From: Verrucomicrobiota bacterium
GTDB taxonomy: Bacteria; Verrucomicrobiota; Verrucomicrobiia; Limisphaerales; CAIMTB01
NCBI GenBank assembly: GCA_963205105.1
Contig: CAUJJW010000157.1
Coordinates: 1-41,518 of the forward strand
DNA length: 41,518 nt
Direction of reading: 5' to 3'
Below the pieces are notes generated by a model. It saw nothing but the letters and a program-made list of their open reading frames with translations, made no database searches and was not told the DNA's origin. Made by a program: the position numbers and the translations under genes. Positions 1 through 9,394 of the stretch are shown here, one piece after another; within the stretch, counting starts at the first letter, position 1, and the number at the start of each line of letters is the position of its first letter.

Positions 1-144
1 CGCGCCGGCGCAGCGGGTCGGCAGCGCACCACCGCCGAGTGGACCCTGTATGGCGTCGGCCTGTTGGCCACGCTCGCCGTCACCGTGATGATGACCCGTA
101 TGGCCCGCCGCGCCCTCGCGAAACGTACCCAATCCGTTGCCTGA
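1..144 (+). CDS. C-terminal end of a TVP38/TMEM64-like membrane protein (partial)
   Basis: The frame is open from the first base and ends in TGA at 142-144, so only the last 47 residues are present. They hold one hydrophobic segment (LYGVGLLATLAVTVMM) followed by a basic tail (RMARRALAKR). This is how TVP38/TMEM64 (SNARE-associated, DedA-like) inner-membrane proteins commonly end, and such genes are often found directly upstream of mercuric-reductase-like flavoproteins, as here, where the next start is two bases downstream. Family assignment rests on the short tail plus this neighbour and is only moderately sure. Confidence 0.55.
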   Translation, partial: RAGAAGRQRTTAEWTLYGVGLLATLAVTVMMTRMARRALAKRTQSVA

Positions 145-146
145 CC

Positions 147-1709
147 ATGCCGAACTCCCGTTCCAGCGGCGACGGCTCCGCCTTCGACGCCGAGGCATTC
201 CCGCCGCTCCAGCCCTGGGATGACCACAACCAGAGGCTGCGCCTCCACACGCATCCCGGCGATTGGTCGAATCCGAAGCCCGCGGACCGATACAACCTGG
301 TGGTGATCGGGGGCGGCACGGCAGGTCTTGTCACCGCGGCAGGCGCCGCCGGTCTCGGAGCCAGGGTTGCCCTGGTGGAGAAGCACCTGCTGGGCGGGGA
401 TTGCCTCAACGTCGGTTGCGTGCCGTCGAAGGCGCTGATCCGTGCGGCCCGAGCCGCGGCCGGTGTCCGGGAGGCGGCGGCCTTCGGCGTTCGTGTGGAG
501 GGGGAGGTTCGGGTGGACTTTGGGGCCGTCATGGAGCGCATGCGGCGGTTGCGCGCCGACATCAGTCCCCATGATTCCGCGGCGCGCTTCCGGGACTTGG
601 GGGTTGACGTTTTTCTCGGTGCGGGCCGATTTGTGGGGCCGGACAAGATCAACGTCGGTGGGCAGACGCTTCACTTCGCCAAGGCGGTCATCGCGACGGG
701 AGCTCGCGCCGCAGCGCCTGCGATTCCGGGATTGGCGGATGTCCCGTATCTGACCCATGAAACGGTGTTCTCACTGACGGAATTGCCCGGGCGATTGGGA
801 ATCATCGGCGCCGGGCCCATCGGTTGCGAGATGGCGCAATGTTTCGCTCGCTTCGGGGCCGAAGTTTTCCTGGTCGAATCGGCGAACGGGATTCTCCCAC
901 GGGAAGAACGTGACGCCGCACAGGTCGTCCGAACGGCGCTGCTCCGAGACGGCGTTCGGATTTTGTCCGACGGCCGGAACCTCCAGCTGTCACGGACCGG
1001 GGACGGCGTGCGACTGCAGTTCAAACAACAGGCCAGCAGTCAGGAGGTGATCGTCGACCGTCTGTTGGTGGCGGCCGGCCGGGCGCCTAATGTGGAGGGA
1101 CTCGGGTTGGAGGCGGCGGGCGTGCAGTTCGGCCACAAGGGCGTCGAGGTCAACGACCGGCTTCAAACAAGCCATCCACGCATCTACGCCTGCGGGGACA
1201 TCTGCTCCGCCTACCAGTTCACCCATGCCGCCGATTTCCTGGCTCGCATCGTGATCCAGAACGCCCTGTTCAAGGGGCGGGCGCGGGCCAGTTCGCTGCT
1301 GATTCCCTGGTGCACGTACACCTCGCCGGAGATCGCCCACGTGGGCCTTTACCCACAAGAGGCCGAAGCGAAGGGCATTGCCCTGGACACGTTCACGCAG
1401 GAACTCCGGACCGTCGACCGCGCAATCCTCGATGGCGAGACGGAAGGGTTTGTCAGAATCCACGTGCGCCGCGGCACCGATCGGATCGTTGGCGCGACCG
1501 TCGTGGCATCCCATGCCGGCGATCTGATCTCCGAACTGACGCTTGCGATGAAAGGCGGCCTTGGGTTGAAGACGATCGGGGCCACCATCCATCCGTACCC
1601 CACCCAGGCGGAAGCGATTCGCCGGATTGGCGACCAGTACGGTCGCACCCGGCTCACGCCGATGGTGCAAGGGTTGTTCCGAAAGTGGCTGGCGTGGCAG
1701 CGAGCGTGA
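147..1709 (+). CDS. Mercuric-reductase-like FAD/NAD(P)-dependent disulfide oxidoreductase
   Basis: A 520-residue class I pyridine nucleotide-disulfide oxidoreductase (dihydrolipoamide dehydrogenase/mercuric reductase family). Visible parts in order are the FAD-binding GGGTAG at about residues 55-60, the redox-active disulfide in GGDCLNVGC (Cys86 and Cys91), the NAD(P)-binding GAGPIGCE, the second FAD motif ending ACGDI, and the dimerisation domain with HPYPTQAE, whose His is the expected catalytic base. It has no N-terminal heavy-metal-associated domain and no C-terminal Cys pair, both typical of true MerA, so mercury reduction is not supported. The open frame extends upstream to 39, but that part overlaps the preceding gene; ATG at 147 lies two bases after its stop, suggesting translational coupling. 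Substrate unknown. Confidence 0.88.
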   Translation: MPNSRSSGDGSAFDAEAFPPLQPWDDHNQRLRLHTHPGDWSNPKPADRYNLVVIGGGTAGLVTAAGAAGLGARVALVEKHLLGGDCLNVGCVPSKALIRAARAAAGVREAAAFGVRVEGEVRVDFGAVMERMRRLRADISPHDSAARFRDLGVDVFLGAGRFVGPDKINVGGQTLHFAKAVIATGARAAAPAIPGLADVPYLTHETVFSLTELPGRLGIIGAGPIGCEMAQCFARFGAEVFLVESANGILPREERDAAQVVRTALLRDGVRILSDGRNLQLSRTGDGVRLQFKQQASSQEVIVDRLLVAAGRAPNVEGLGLEAAGVQFGHKGVEVNDRLQTSHPRIYACGDICSAYQFTHAADFLARIVIQNALFKGRARASSLLIPWCTYTSPEIAHVGLYPQEAEAKGIALDTFTQELRTVDRAILDGETEGFVRIHVRRGTDRIVGATVVASHAGDLISELTLAMKGGLGLKTIGATIHPYPTQAEAIRRIGDQYGRTRLTPMVQGLFRKWLAWQRA

Positions 1710-1733
1710 CGCTCCGGAGAAACCACTTCCCTG

Positions 1734-3395
1734 TCACAAGGCCCTGAGACCAGGCGCGAGAGCCTGCTTGCATCGCCGGATCAAGAACTGGTTCCAAATC
1801 ATGCAAACGAGGAACCAGACGGCGAAGGTGAACCACAGCTCAGATTTAGACCGTAGGTTCGATATCACCGCGATGGTCCCGGCCAGGGTCAGCCAGGCCA
1901 CCGAGTAAAGCGTGCCCAGGACCCGACCCATTGCCCGCGCGGGTGTCGGCTGGCGCAACGCCTCCCGCAGTCCAAGCCAGCGCAGGGTCTCGAAGTCGGA
2001 GAGGGTCACCAACGCTCCGCCGATGAAGAGGGTGCTGAAAACCGATGCCGCATCGTGATCCATGTGCAGATGATCCCAAAACAACAGCGCCGCCGCCTGA
2101 AGCGCTGCATTGATCACCCACAGGCGGCGCATCCGCCGATGGAACACTCGGCGCAGGGAAAGGTGATGGGCGGCGAAGACCTCGGCTGATTCCACGGGAG
2201 TGGTGAGAATCAACTCCAGGGAACCTGTGCGAAGCTCCTCATGCAGCCATTGCGTGGCGCTCCATGCCGACTGAAGGCGCGTGAGCAGATGGAGTCCGAA
2301 GGCCGAGAGGCACGCCGCGAGAAATCCTTCCCGCCAGAATCGGGTCGACACCCCCACCACCAGCATGCTCGCAAAGAAGGCCAGGATCAGCCCTTCGAGG
2401 AGCCGGATGGGAGTTCCTTCGGTGAGCTTCCGGGAGGCGAGCCAGACGAGAGGCGGATCCTCGGGCGCCAACCGGCGCGTTGCCTCTCGATCCGGCGGTC
2501 GCGCATGACGTCGCTTTTTCTCCCGGTTCCAGACCGATGAGTCACGCTGTCGTTTCCGTGTCGCGACTTGTGTTGCGGCAGGAGGCGAAAGTGCAGAGCG
2601 CCGCCAAACACGCGGGAGCAGGCGGCCTGCGGCGAGCACCAGGATGAATCCGAGCGCGAGCTGAATCACCGCTGAGGTCGCATACACGCTGGCGCCCGAC
2701 GTTGCCCCAACCCCGACTCCAGCCTGGCTCCGATGGAATGTGTCGAAAGCGGTCACCAGCAAAGTGATGGGCGACAACTGGGGCAGGCCGGAGGAGAGCA
2801 AGGGCCCGCCGGACATCAGAAAACCGATGTACGGAACCAGCCACGGAAGAAAACAGAGCAACAACAAGCTCGCGGCCGAACCCATGGCGGTGGCGCGGGC
2901 TTCGTCACCCAGCGCGGACCAAAGGATTCCCACCGCCAGCGACACCCACAACGTCAGCAGCAGAACCAGCACCACGCGGAGCACCTCAGCCCAGAGCACC
3001 CCACCGAGGAGAATGGGGAGAAACAGAAATGGAAACACGCCCAGGAGCGCGTAGGTCACCTGCAGGGAGTGGGTGACCATCTTCCCGATCACGATCTGGA
3101 GACCATCCAGGGGGGTGAGAAACAACAGACCCAGCGTTCCCTCCCGCTTCTCCGCACTGATGGCGTCAGCCGTGAGGTAGGGGCCTGCTCCCAGACACAG
3201 CACGAGCCCGGTGATGGCCTGGCACCAGAGCGTCACCAGGCCGCGCTGGCTCGAGCCGGCCTGTTCGAGGAACAAGCCGAACACGAATGCCATCCCAAGT
3301 CCGCAGGCGAAGTGGAGCCGAAGGTTCCAGGTCGACCGATGCCGGGAGGCCACGGTCAGCTCCCGAACGATGACGGGGAGGGCGTTCAAAAGCAT
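1734..3395 (-). CDS. ABC-2 type transporter permease with two homologous halves
   Basis: About 553 residues of polytopic inner-membrane protein. The ABC-2 permease hallmark, an acidic and basic stretch followed by GTL-LL-TPL, appears near residues 82-96 (EKREGTLGLLFLTPLDG) and again in the second half (EELRTGSLELILTTPVE), so the protein looks like two permease modules in one chain. Between them lies a hydrophilic linker rich in Arg and Lys. The frame can also open at a GTG at 3419, which overlaps the upstream hydrolase; ATG at 3395 sits nine bases after that gene's stop and is preferred. No ATPase gene is adjacent, so the partner and the substrate are unknown. Confidence 0.75.
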   Translation of the reverse strand: MLLNALPVIVRELTVASRHRSTWNLRLHFACGLGMAFVFGLFLEQAGSSQRGLVTLWCQAITGLVLCLGAGPYLTADAISAEKREGTLGLLFLTPLDGLQIVIGKMVTHSLQVTYALLGVFPFLFLPILLGGVLWAEVLRVVLVLLLTLWVSLAVGILWSALGDEARATAMGSAASLLLLCFLPWLVPYIGFLMSGGPLLSSGLPQLSPITLLVTAFDTFHRSQAGVGVGATSGASVYATSAVIQLALGFILVLAAGRLLPRVWRRSALSPPAATQVATRKRQRDSSVWNREKKRRHARPPDREATRRLAPEDPPLVWLASRKLTEGTPIRLLEGLILAFFASMLVVGVSTRFWREGFLAACLSAFGLHLLTRLQSAWSATQWLHEELRTGSLELILTTPVESAEVFAAHHLSLRRVFHRRMRRLWVINAALQAAALLFWDHLHMDHDAASVFSTLFIGGALVTLSDFETLRWLGLREALRQPTPARAMGRVLGTLYSVAWLTLAGTIAVISNLRSKSELWFTFAVWFLVCMIWNQFLIRRCKQALAPGLRAL

Positions 3396-3403
3396 CGAAC
3401 GGC

Positions 3404-4315
3404 TCACCGCCCCAGCCACGCCACGATGCTGCGCGTGACCAGGTCCGCCGCATCCTGTTGAACCCAGTGGTCAGCATCCGGAGTCGTCACCAAGGTCAGA
3501 TCTTTCGCCACCCACTCCCACGTTCCATTCAACGCCGGATGAAGCAGCGCCTTGTCCTTCAACCCGTGGATCAGCAGTACCGGGCACTGAACCTTGACCA
3601 CCGGTGAGGTGTCCTCCGCATACGGTTCGCGGGGGTAGTTGCGGCGGTAGTACGCCAGCATCGCGTTGAAATCCGATCGCCCGAACGCCTCCAGGTAACG
3701 CGTTTTCGCCGCCGGATCTTTCACCCAGAACGCTAAACCCGCCGCCGTCAGGTTGGTGTGCGCTCCGGGTTGTTGAAAGTTCCGCGCATACGCGCTGTTC
3801 CGCTGTTGTTCCGAATTTCTCGCCAACTCCCGCGAGATGCCCCGGGGATGGGGCAAATTCAGCACCACCAGCTTCTCCGTCATCTCGGGATGCGCCATCG
3901 CGAAACTCCAGGCGATCGCCCCGCCCCAGTCATGTCCCACCACCACCGCCCGATCCCGCCCGTGGGCACGAATCACCGCAGCCACGTCCTCGATCAGCAC
4001 CCGCATGTCGTAGTGCTCATCCCCGACGGGGCGGTCGCTCAGGTTGTAACCACGCAGATCCATGGCCACGACGCGATGGGTTCGCGCCAATGCCGGCATC
4101 TGGTCACGCCAGGTGAGCCAGCAGTCCGGAAAACCATGCACCATCACCACCAACGGCCCCTCTCCAAGGCTCGCATAATGCAGGCGCACGCCGTTGTTGG
4201 TCGCGTACCCGTGCGTCACCTTCCCCTCGATCTCCAACGGTCCGTCCGCCGTGGCGGATTTCACCCCACCGCCACCGCACAACAACCCCAGGATCAGGAA
4301 CCAAGTCTTGCGCAT
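3404..4315 (-). CDS. Secreted alpha/beta hydrolase, epoxide hydrolase-like
   Basis: A 303-residue alpha/beta-hydrolase. The oxyanion HGFPD is at residues 60-64, the nucleophile elbow GHDWGG gives Asp129 as nucleophile, Asp254 in HGLKD is the likely charge-relay acid, and His283 in DADHW is the base. An Asp nucleophile and the cap-domain tyrosines (AYYRR) fit soluble epoxide hydrolases; haloalkane dehalogenase is the alternative. A signal peptide is evident ([17 protein letters not shown], cleavage near SATA-DG), so the enzyme probably acts in the periplasm. The start at 4315 was chosen because AAGGAG lies six bases upstream; a second ATG at 4321 abuts that site and is too close. It runs into the permease gene with almost no gap, so the two may be co-transcribed. 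Confidence 0.85.
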   Translation of the reverse strand: MRKTWFLILGLLCGGGGVKSATADGPLEIEGKVTHGYATNNGVRLHYASLGEGPLVVMVHGFPDCWLTWRDQMPALARTHRVVAMDLRGYNLSDRPVGDEHYDMRVLIEDVAAVIRAHGRDRAVVVGHDWGGAIAWSFAMAHPEMTEKLVVLNLPHPRGISRELARNSEQQRNSAYARNFQQPGAHTNLTAAGLAFWVKDPAAKTRYLEAFGRSDFNAMLAYYRRNYPREPYAEDTSPVVKVQCPVLLIHGLKDKALLHPALNGTWEWVAKDLTLVTTPDADHWVQQDAADLVTRSIVAWLGR

Positions 4316-4551
4316 CGCCATCTCCTTACGCCACCTCGACACCCAGCCCCAGCCAAACTTCTCACCTTGGGCGATCCCTTGGCCATGCGTGCATGAGTTC
4401 ATCGCCATCGCCACGCATCCCGGCATTTGCAGACCTGCATCGACACTCGCGGAAGCGCTGGGGTTGCTGGACGCGCTGTTGGCCTCGCGACCGTTGCACC
4501 TGCGGATCGATGTTCGAACAGCATGGACGAACTAAAAGGTTCCGACTGGGC

Positions 4552-4932
4552 ATGGCTCTTGCTGGTGGCATGCGCATGAACAATCCGTCGACATCTTCCG
4601 CGGTCGCCTCGAACTCGGTTTCCGGCCTTGCCTACCAGTACTTTCTCGACGAAGGGCGTCCCGTGGGGAGGGACCAGGAACATTGGTTCCGTGCCGAAAA
4701 AGCACTGCGTGAAGCAGCAGAAGCAAAGCCAGCACCGAGAGATGTCAACGGCGTCCTGGAGGTGGAGTTATCCCGCTTTGTGGCTGAAGGCGGCAGCGTT
4801 TCCCCCGTTGCTGCGAAAACGGACGTCGTTTCGTCTTCTAAAGGTGAAGAAATCCGTGAGCGATCCTCCACCGTCTCTCACGCGCCAAGGCAAATGTCCC
4901 GTCTCCATGATAGAGCAGGCCAGACCCGCTAA
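4552..4932 (+). CDS. DUF2934-type small protein
   Basis: About 126 residues. A segment near residues 22-45 reads AYQYFLDEGRPVGRDQEHWF followed by RAEKAL, the recognisable DUF2934 pattern (an aromatic helix, GRP-GRD, W-RAE). These are small soluble proteins of unknown function common in Proteobacteria and Verrucomicrobiota. The tail after it is low-complexity and polar. The start is uncertain: the frame is open from 4393, and ATGs at 4552, 4570 and 4576 all precede the domain; an AAAGG at about 4535 supports 4552 weakly. Divergent from the hydrolase gene, with a roughly 240-base gap in which I see nothing clear. Confidence 0.6.
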   Translation: MALAGGMRMNNPSTSSAVASNSVSGLAYQYFLDEGRPVGRDQEHWFRAEKALREAAEAKPAPRDVNGVLEVELSRFVAEGGSVSPVAAKTDVVSSSKGEEIRERSSTVSHAPRQMSRLHDRAGQTR

Positions 4933-5093
4933 CCCTTGGCAACGAACCTGTCAGTCATGAGTCGGTATCGATGGAACCCCTTGCAGATTGCAACGCGGCA
5001 AGGTTGCAGCCTGCAACGCCGCGAGGAACCCCAACCCGTACCCTCCTGATGCTGACCCAACCGGCGCTCTTTGATTTCGAAAAGGAAACACCC

Positions 5094-5639
5094 ATGGAAC
5101 CCAGCCCGATCCGACTCCGCGATGACCATGGACGGCGACGTCGAAACGGCACCCGATTTCTCCAGGAACCAGTTCCAACGGACTATCTGGAAGCCATCCT
5201 GCGGTTGGCGGCCCAGGTTCCAGCGGAGAGCCAGCCGCATCCGTGGCGTTTCATCGTGGTGCGCGAAGTGGATGCCCGGGAGAGGCTTCAGGGGTCGGAT
5301 GCCCCCGTGGTCCTGATCACCTTCACCTTGCAGCCCATGAAGATCGACCAGGCGTTCCGAAACGGGGCATCGACCTCAGACTCCGGGAACCGCCAGGCGA
5401 GGATCGCCCTGGCCACGATCATGCTGCTGGCCGAGGCCTACGGACTGGGCACCGAGCCGATGGTGGGGTTTGACGCCGAGGCTGTGAAAGGAGCCTTTGG
5501 AATCCCCTCCGACGCCGAGGATGTGGCGCTGCTGGCGATGGGTTTCGCCGAAGAGTCACTCGACGAGAATTCCGCCTCGCAGATGGTTCTGGGGGAAATT
5601 GTGCATGTTGAGCGATACGGCCAGCCGTGGATGGGCTGA
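5094..5639 (+). CDS. Nitroreductase family protein
   Basis: A 181-residue FMN-dependent nitroreductase-like protein. The N-terminal RRNGTRFLQEPVPTDYLEAI resembles the R-S-R-F-x-x-x-P-V start of the family, followed by AAQVPAESQPHPWRFIVV, matching the usual A-P-S--N-QPW-F motif. Later GNRQARIALATIMLLAEAYG and a GLG-EPM motif fit the second half. It is a little shorter than most members. ATG at 5094 is preferred because AAAGGA at 5081-5086 lies seven bases upstream; another in-frame ATG lies at 5049. Probable role: NAD(P)H-dependent reduction of quinones, nitro compounds or similar substrates, not resolvable from sequence. Confidence 0.8.
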   Translation: MEPSPIRLRDDHGRRRRNGTRFLQEPVPTDYLEAILRLAAQVPAESQPHPWRFIVVREVDARERLQGSDAPVVLITFTLQPMKIDQAFRNGASTSDSGNRQARIALATIMLLAEAYGLGTEPMVGFDAEAVKGAFGIPSDAEDVALLAMGFAEESLDENSASQMVLGEIVHVERYGQPWMG

Positions 5640-5675
5640 TGGCGGCGAAACATTCGAGTCCAAGGGAGGGAAGCT

Positions 5676-5909
5676 ATGCCGCGCGGAGAAAAATCGAGCT
5701 ATACGGACAAGCAGAAACGCCAGGCCACACATATTGAGAATGGCTACAAGGCTCAGGGCATTTCCGAAAAAGAAGCCGAGGCGCGGGCCTGGGCGACGGT
5801 CAACAAGCTCACTGGCGGCGGACGAAAGAGCGGCTCCGGGCGTGGCAAACCCACGAAGAAAACGCCCGCCCGAAAAGGGCTAAAGCCCGGACCCAAGCGA
5901 GCGAGTTGA
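5676..5909 (+). CDS. Small basic protein of the MPRGEKSSYTDKQKR family
   Basis: 77 residues, strongly basic, starting MPRGEKSSYTDKQKRQATHI and continuing with an alpha-helical EKEAEARAWATVNK segment and a Gly/Lys-rich tail. This pattern is a widespread family of short bacterial proteins, sometimes labelled plasmid stabilization protein with little direct evidence. A good ribosome-binding site (AAGGGAGG) lies a few bases upstream. The basic Gly/Ser/Lys tail suggests nucleic-acid binding; this is inference. It follows the nitroreductase gene by 36 bases on the same strand. Confidence 0.75.
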   Translation: MPRGEKSSYTDKQKRQATHIENGYKAQGISEKEAEARAWATVNKLTGGGRKSGSGRGKPTKKTPARKGLKPGPKRAS

Positions 5910-6162
5910 AAAGGCAATGGGTGACCCAATGTTCAGTGGAACTCAGGGGCTTCGATCTTGGAGTCTACCTGCGATTGGCCCCGCTTTTGGCGCCAAGCCA
6001 TTGGCAAAAAATGGAGACGCGTCCCCAGTGCGCCCAAAGACCAACGACGATCAGGAGCCGTGCCAACGAGCTGCGGGCAGCGTTGGTCGAGAAGGGTCTG
6101 ATCAAGGCAGGCCCGCAGCATTCGCCAGCAGTGCACTGTAGCCGGGTTCCTTGCTCCGCCCG

Positions 6163-9100
6163 CTACCTCAAGTTCTCGGAGACGCGCCCGAGAAAGGGTT
6201 CCAGCTTATCGTAACGCCATGATACAGGCCGGGCGGCATAGGGCGCCTCCACGAGGTCGACCTCCGTGCCAGTGCCCCTCCGAAGGCGCTTGGCGAGGTG
6301 GTTGGCCGAATCGCGCGCCCCTTGCAGTGCGTCCTCAGCGGAATCCCCGCCGACCCAAATTCGGACAAAGACAGGGTTGTTAGTCCAACTCCGCACGATT
6401 CCGTTCGCATCCGTTCTCGTGGCACTTCTTGCTGTGGAAATAGCGGTTCGGAGTATCCGCCGATCACCCCGCTTTACTGATTGTTCGAAGTCTTTGCGCA
6501 GCACATGAGGAACATTCTGAAGCGGCGTGACGGCTATCTCGACCTGCGCACAATACTCGAACCTGCTTTCAACCGATGCCCCATCTTTACGTTGATCCAA
6601 CTCAGCCTCCAAAAGCTTCAGGAGTTTTTCTGCATTAACAGCGGCATGTGAGTTATCAGACTTCGCCAATTTCCGAGTTGCCGGAAGCAAAGGCAGAAAA
6701 TCATGAGCCGAATGGCCGCCAAGGCTAATGGCGTTAAGAATGCCTCCCATGGTGTTACCAGGAATCAAGACAAGGTCACCGAACGCCCTCTGGTTGTTGA
6801 GGCACTCTAGGAGTGCAGGCACGGCGGGTGACCCTATCGACGCCAGTGCGGAGGGAGCATACCCGGGATATCGGTCGACCAACCGCAGCAAGCTGGGGAT
6901 GGCAGCCTCACCCATTCGACCGAGAGCCCTGAATCCATGACAGCTCCGTACCAGGGACTCAGTATCGAATCCGAATCCACTCAACAAGAATGGGACAGCC
7001 TGCGGCCCAATCGCTCGAATCGCTGTTAGAGGTGGTTGGTTGGACTCATTCACCCCGTAGAGGCTCCAAGTAGGCGACTCTACCAATTCCTTCAACCAGG
7101 CGGACAAAGTCTTTCCCTCGTAGGAGGGCTCCGACTGCGCCGACGCACCGCGGGAATCTTGAGAAGGTAAATCTGCGTCGCGGAGCCCAGTCGCCCCTGT
7201 CCTAAGCGTGCCTTGGGCAGGTCCTGCTGCCGGCTGATTGGTACCGGGCATGGTCCCATCAGGCTGGGCCCGGTTTGGCGCAGGCGGTGGATTGGCTAGA
7301 TCCTCACGCCACACCGGCACCGTTCCTTGATTCAATACTTCAATCGCGTTCTCAACGATCTCAATTTCATCCATTGGCGCACGGACCATCAATAGGCCCA
7401 AGCGTGTATTGAAGAACAAGGCGTTCGGCGGCAACAGGCTCACGCCCAAGTCCTGGAAGAATTGACGAACCTTCTCCTGAATCGTCGGCGGTGCGGCGTG
7501 GACCTCCGCGGACGCTAGCCCGTTGGTCTTCCCGAGGATGCGCTGGGTCGACTCAAGCCCTGTTGAAAGCCGCTCAGGATTCGTTCGAAGCACTCTCGTC
7601 ACAAGCGTCGCGTGTCGGGGTGGCTTGTGGGCAAACACGACGGCGTAGTCCTCGACCGTGAATTGGATGGGCACGCTGGCGGACAACGTCAGCGCTCGCA
7701 GCACATCGATCAAGCGGACGTCCCTGAGTGGGGGATCAATCCGGACGAGGATATCGTTCAACGGGAGGGATTCGTGCGGACTCGGCGGATGCGTTGTCCC
7801 GGTATCAGGGTCGATCACGGCTCTCGGATCGGGTCGTTGCACGCTATCGAGGTAGGGGTTGATGATGAAGTTCATCCCCTTGCCTTCGGGATCATGGGCG
7901 CTGGCCAAGTCTCCGAGCTGTCGAACCACGTCCTCGAGGGGGAGTCGGTCGAAGCCCACCTCCGGGATGCGAATCGACTCCAAGAGGGCCATCATGCGTT
8001 GGCGACTCACGAAATCGGCCTGAATACCCGAAACCGGCTGATTGGTCTTCTCAAGCCCAAGAAGTCCAGGTTCGCCGAGACTGTTGCGACGTCCTGCTTC
8101 AACGGACCGATACCCCTCCCGAATCGACCTGAGGAGGTGGTAGGCACGCTCGTTCCGTGGATCCAATTTGAGTGCCATTTCAACCTTTTCCTTGGCCGCG
8201 TCCAGGTCGCCGGCCTCCATCAGCTGCGTTGCCTCTTTGAGAGGTAGCCAAGTGGAATCGGTCTCGATCAGCGGATTTAGAGATGCCCCCTGGGGAGGTC
8301 CGTCTGTTTGGGCGTTGGTCCATGACACAGCGGCAAGCGCAACGATGAGGAAGGATGCCAACGGGGCCCAGCGCGAGGGTCGTCGATAGGTCGCGATGGC
8401 TCGGATTCGTCGCTCCAGACACGTGTTGTCCTCCAGAATTCCGACCGTGTTGGGCTGAGCTGCGGGATGGGCAGCCCAACTCTGGAGGAGCTGCACGATG
8501 GTCAGCCCATAGGCACGGCTCTCATGCTCACCAGCGACTTCGAGAGCCAGGGCGTCCGTGGCGATTTCCCGGTCGGCGCGGAGGCGCCGAAAGGCCCATG
8601 CAAGAACAGGGTTGAACCAATGCAGGGCTTGAAGCACGCGTGTCAGCCCGTGAACCCAGGAATCCCCGCGCCGAACGTGGGCAAGTTCATGCAAGAGAAT
8701 GTGCCGCATCCGATCCGGCGGGCACGTCATGGCGAGCCGCCGAGGCAGCAGGATTATCGGCCGAAGGATTCCAAACACTGCGGGCGATGACACCACGTCG
8801 CCCTGCAGTAAATCGATGCGGCGCTGAATGCCCATTCGGGCACGACAATCATCGAGGACAGCAAGGAGCTCGGAATCTGCTGGCTGCATTGAGTCACGCA
8901 CCCGGCGGGCAAACCACAAGCTCTGCAGGCCGATGCGGCCGAGCAGAACGAGCGCACCAACAGCCCAAGCCAACGCCATGGCCTCGCCGATCGACCATGT
9001 AGGCGAAGTCTTAAGGGCTGCAGTCGGTGGCGCTACCTCGAGTTCCACAGGCGGCACCAAAGTCGGGGAGAGGTTGTTGGCGGACGTGTCCGTCACGGAC

Positions 9101-9393
9101 GTGGCTCCGATAGGCTGCCAAACAGACGAAACGCTGAGACTACCGGGTGGCACAAAACGTTGGTGAACCGAGGTGGGGATGAGATTGAACAGGCTCCAAG
9201 AACTGGGAGGGGTGGCGGGAATCAGCAGTCGCCCCAGCACAACCCACCACAGCGCATGCCTCCATGCAGGGGCCAGGTGACGTCGTAGCAGGTTTTGAAG
9301 CCCGAGAATGACGAAGACCAGGAAACCCGCCTGCCACGAGCCCCGCAGGAGGAGCTCGAAGAGAGGCGGAAACTCGAAGGTCGGGATGCTCAT
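6163..9393 (-). CDS. BlaR1/MecR1-like M56 metallopeptidase with STN-like and HEAT-like C-terminal regions
   Basis: 1076 residues, far longer than BlaR1 (about 600). N-terminal membrane helices at about 14-34, 45-60 and 138-160 precede the M56 zinc-peptidase motif HELAHVRRGD (His235, Glu236, His239) with the downstream acidic ligand in ADREIATD (about 276). A further helix lies near 340-358. The periplasmic part then carries a TPR-like helix pair (AKEKVEMALKLDPRNERAYH), two segments resembling secretin/TonB short N-terminal domains (PLEDVVRQLGDL; DVRLIDVLRALTLSASVPIQ), and HEAT-like repeats (AIRAIGPQAVPFLLSGF; ALASIGSPAVPALLECL). It starts one base after the repressor's stop codon, with GGAG inside the repressor's end. 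By analogy it senses an envelope signal and inactivates the BlaI-type repressor; no penicillin-binding domain is seen, so the signal is unknown. Confidence 0.85.
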   Translation of the reverse strand: MSIPTFEFPPLFELLLRGSWQAGFLVFVILGLQNLLRRHLAPAWRHALWWVVLGRLLIPATPPSSWSLFNLIPTSVHQRFVPPGSLSVSSVWQPIGATSVTDTSANNLSPTLVPPVELEVAPPTAALKTSPTWSIGEAMALAWAVGALVLLGRIGLQSLWFARRVRDSMQPADSELLAVLDDCRARMGIQRRIDLLQGDVVSSPAVFGILRPIILLPRRLAMTCPPDRMRHILLHELAHVRRGDSWVHGLTRVLQALHWFNPVLAWAFRRLRADREIATDALALEVAGEHESRAYGLTIVQLLQSWAAHPAAQPNTVGILEDNTCLERRIRAIATYRRPSRWAPLASFLIVALAAVSWTNAQTDGPPQGASLNPLIETDSTWLPLKEATQLMEAGDLDAAKEKVEMALKLDPRNERAYHLLRSIREGYRSVEAGRRNSLGEPGLLGLEKTNQPVSGIQADFVSRQRMMALLESIRIPEVGFDRLPLEDVVRQLGDLASAHDPEGKGMNFIINPYLDSVQRPDPRAVIDPDTGTTHPPSPHESLPLNDILVRIDPPLRDVRLIDVLRALTLSASVPIQFTVEDYAVVFAHKPPRHATLVTRVLRTNPERLSTGLESTQRILGKTNGLASAEVHAAPPTIQEKVRQFFQDLGVSLLPPNALFFNTRLGLLMVRAPMDEIEIVENAIEVLNQGTVPVWREDLANPPPAPNRAQPDGTMPGTNQPAAGPAQGTLRTGATGLRDADLPSQDSRGASAQSEPSYEGKTLSAWLKELVESPTWSLYGVNESNQPPLTAIRAIGPQAVPFLLSGFGFDTESLVRSCHGFRALGRMGEAAIPSLLRLVDRYPGYAPSALASIGSPAVPALLECLNNQRAFGDLVLIPGNTMGGILNAISLGGHSAHDFLPLLPATRKLAKSDNSHAAVNAEKLLKLLEAELDQRKDGASVESRFEYCAQVEIAVTPLQNVPHVLRKDFEQSVKRGDRRILRTAISTARSATRTDANGIVRSWTNNPVFVRIWVGGDSAEDALQGARDSANHLAKRLRRGTGTEVDLVEAPYAARPVSWRYDKLEPFLGRVSENLR

Positions 9394-9394
9394 C

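Noticed and set aside
147..1709. Calling the flavoprotein a true mercuric reductase (MerA)
   Set aside because: The N-terminal heavy-metal domain and the C-terminal Cys pair are both absent, and no other mer genes are nearby.
2733..3461. Long plus-strand frame of about 240 residues inside the permease gene
   Set aside because: It is antisense to a protein with clear membrane and ABC-2 motifs, is Gln/His/Arg-rich with no domain, and reflects codon bias on the other strand.
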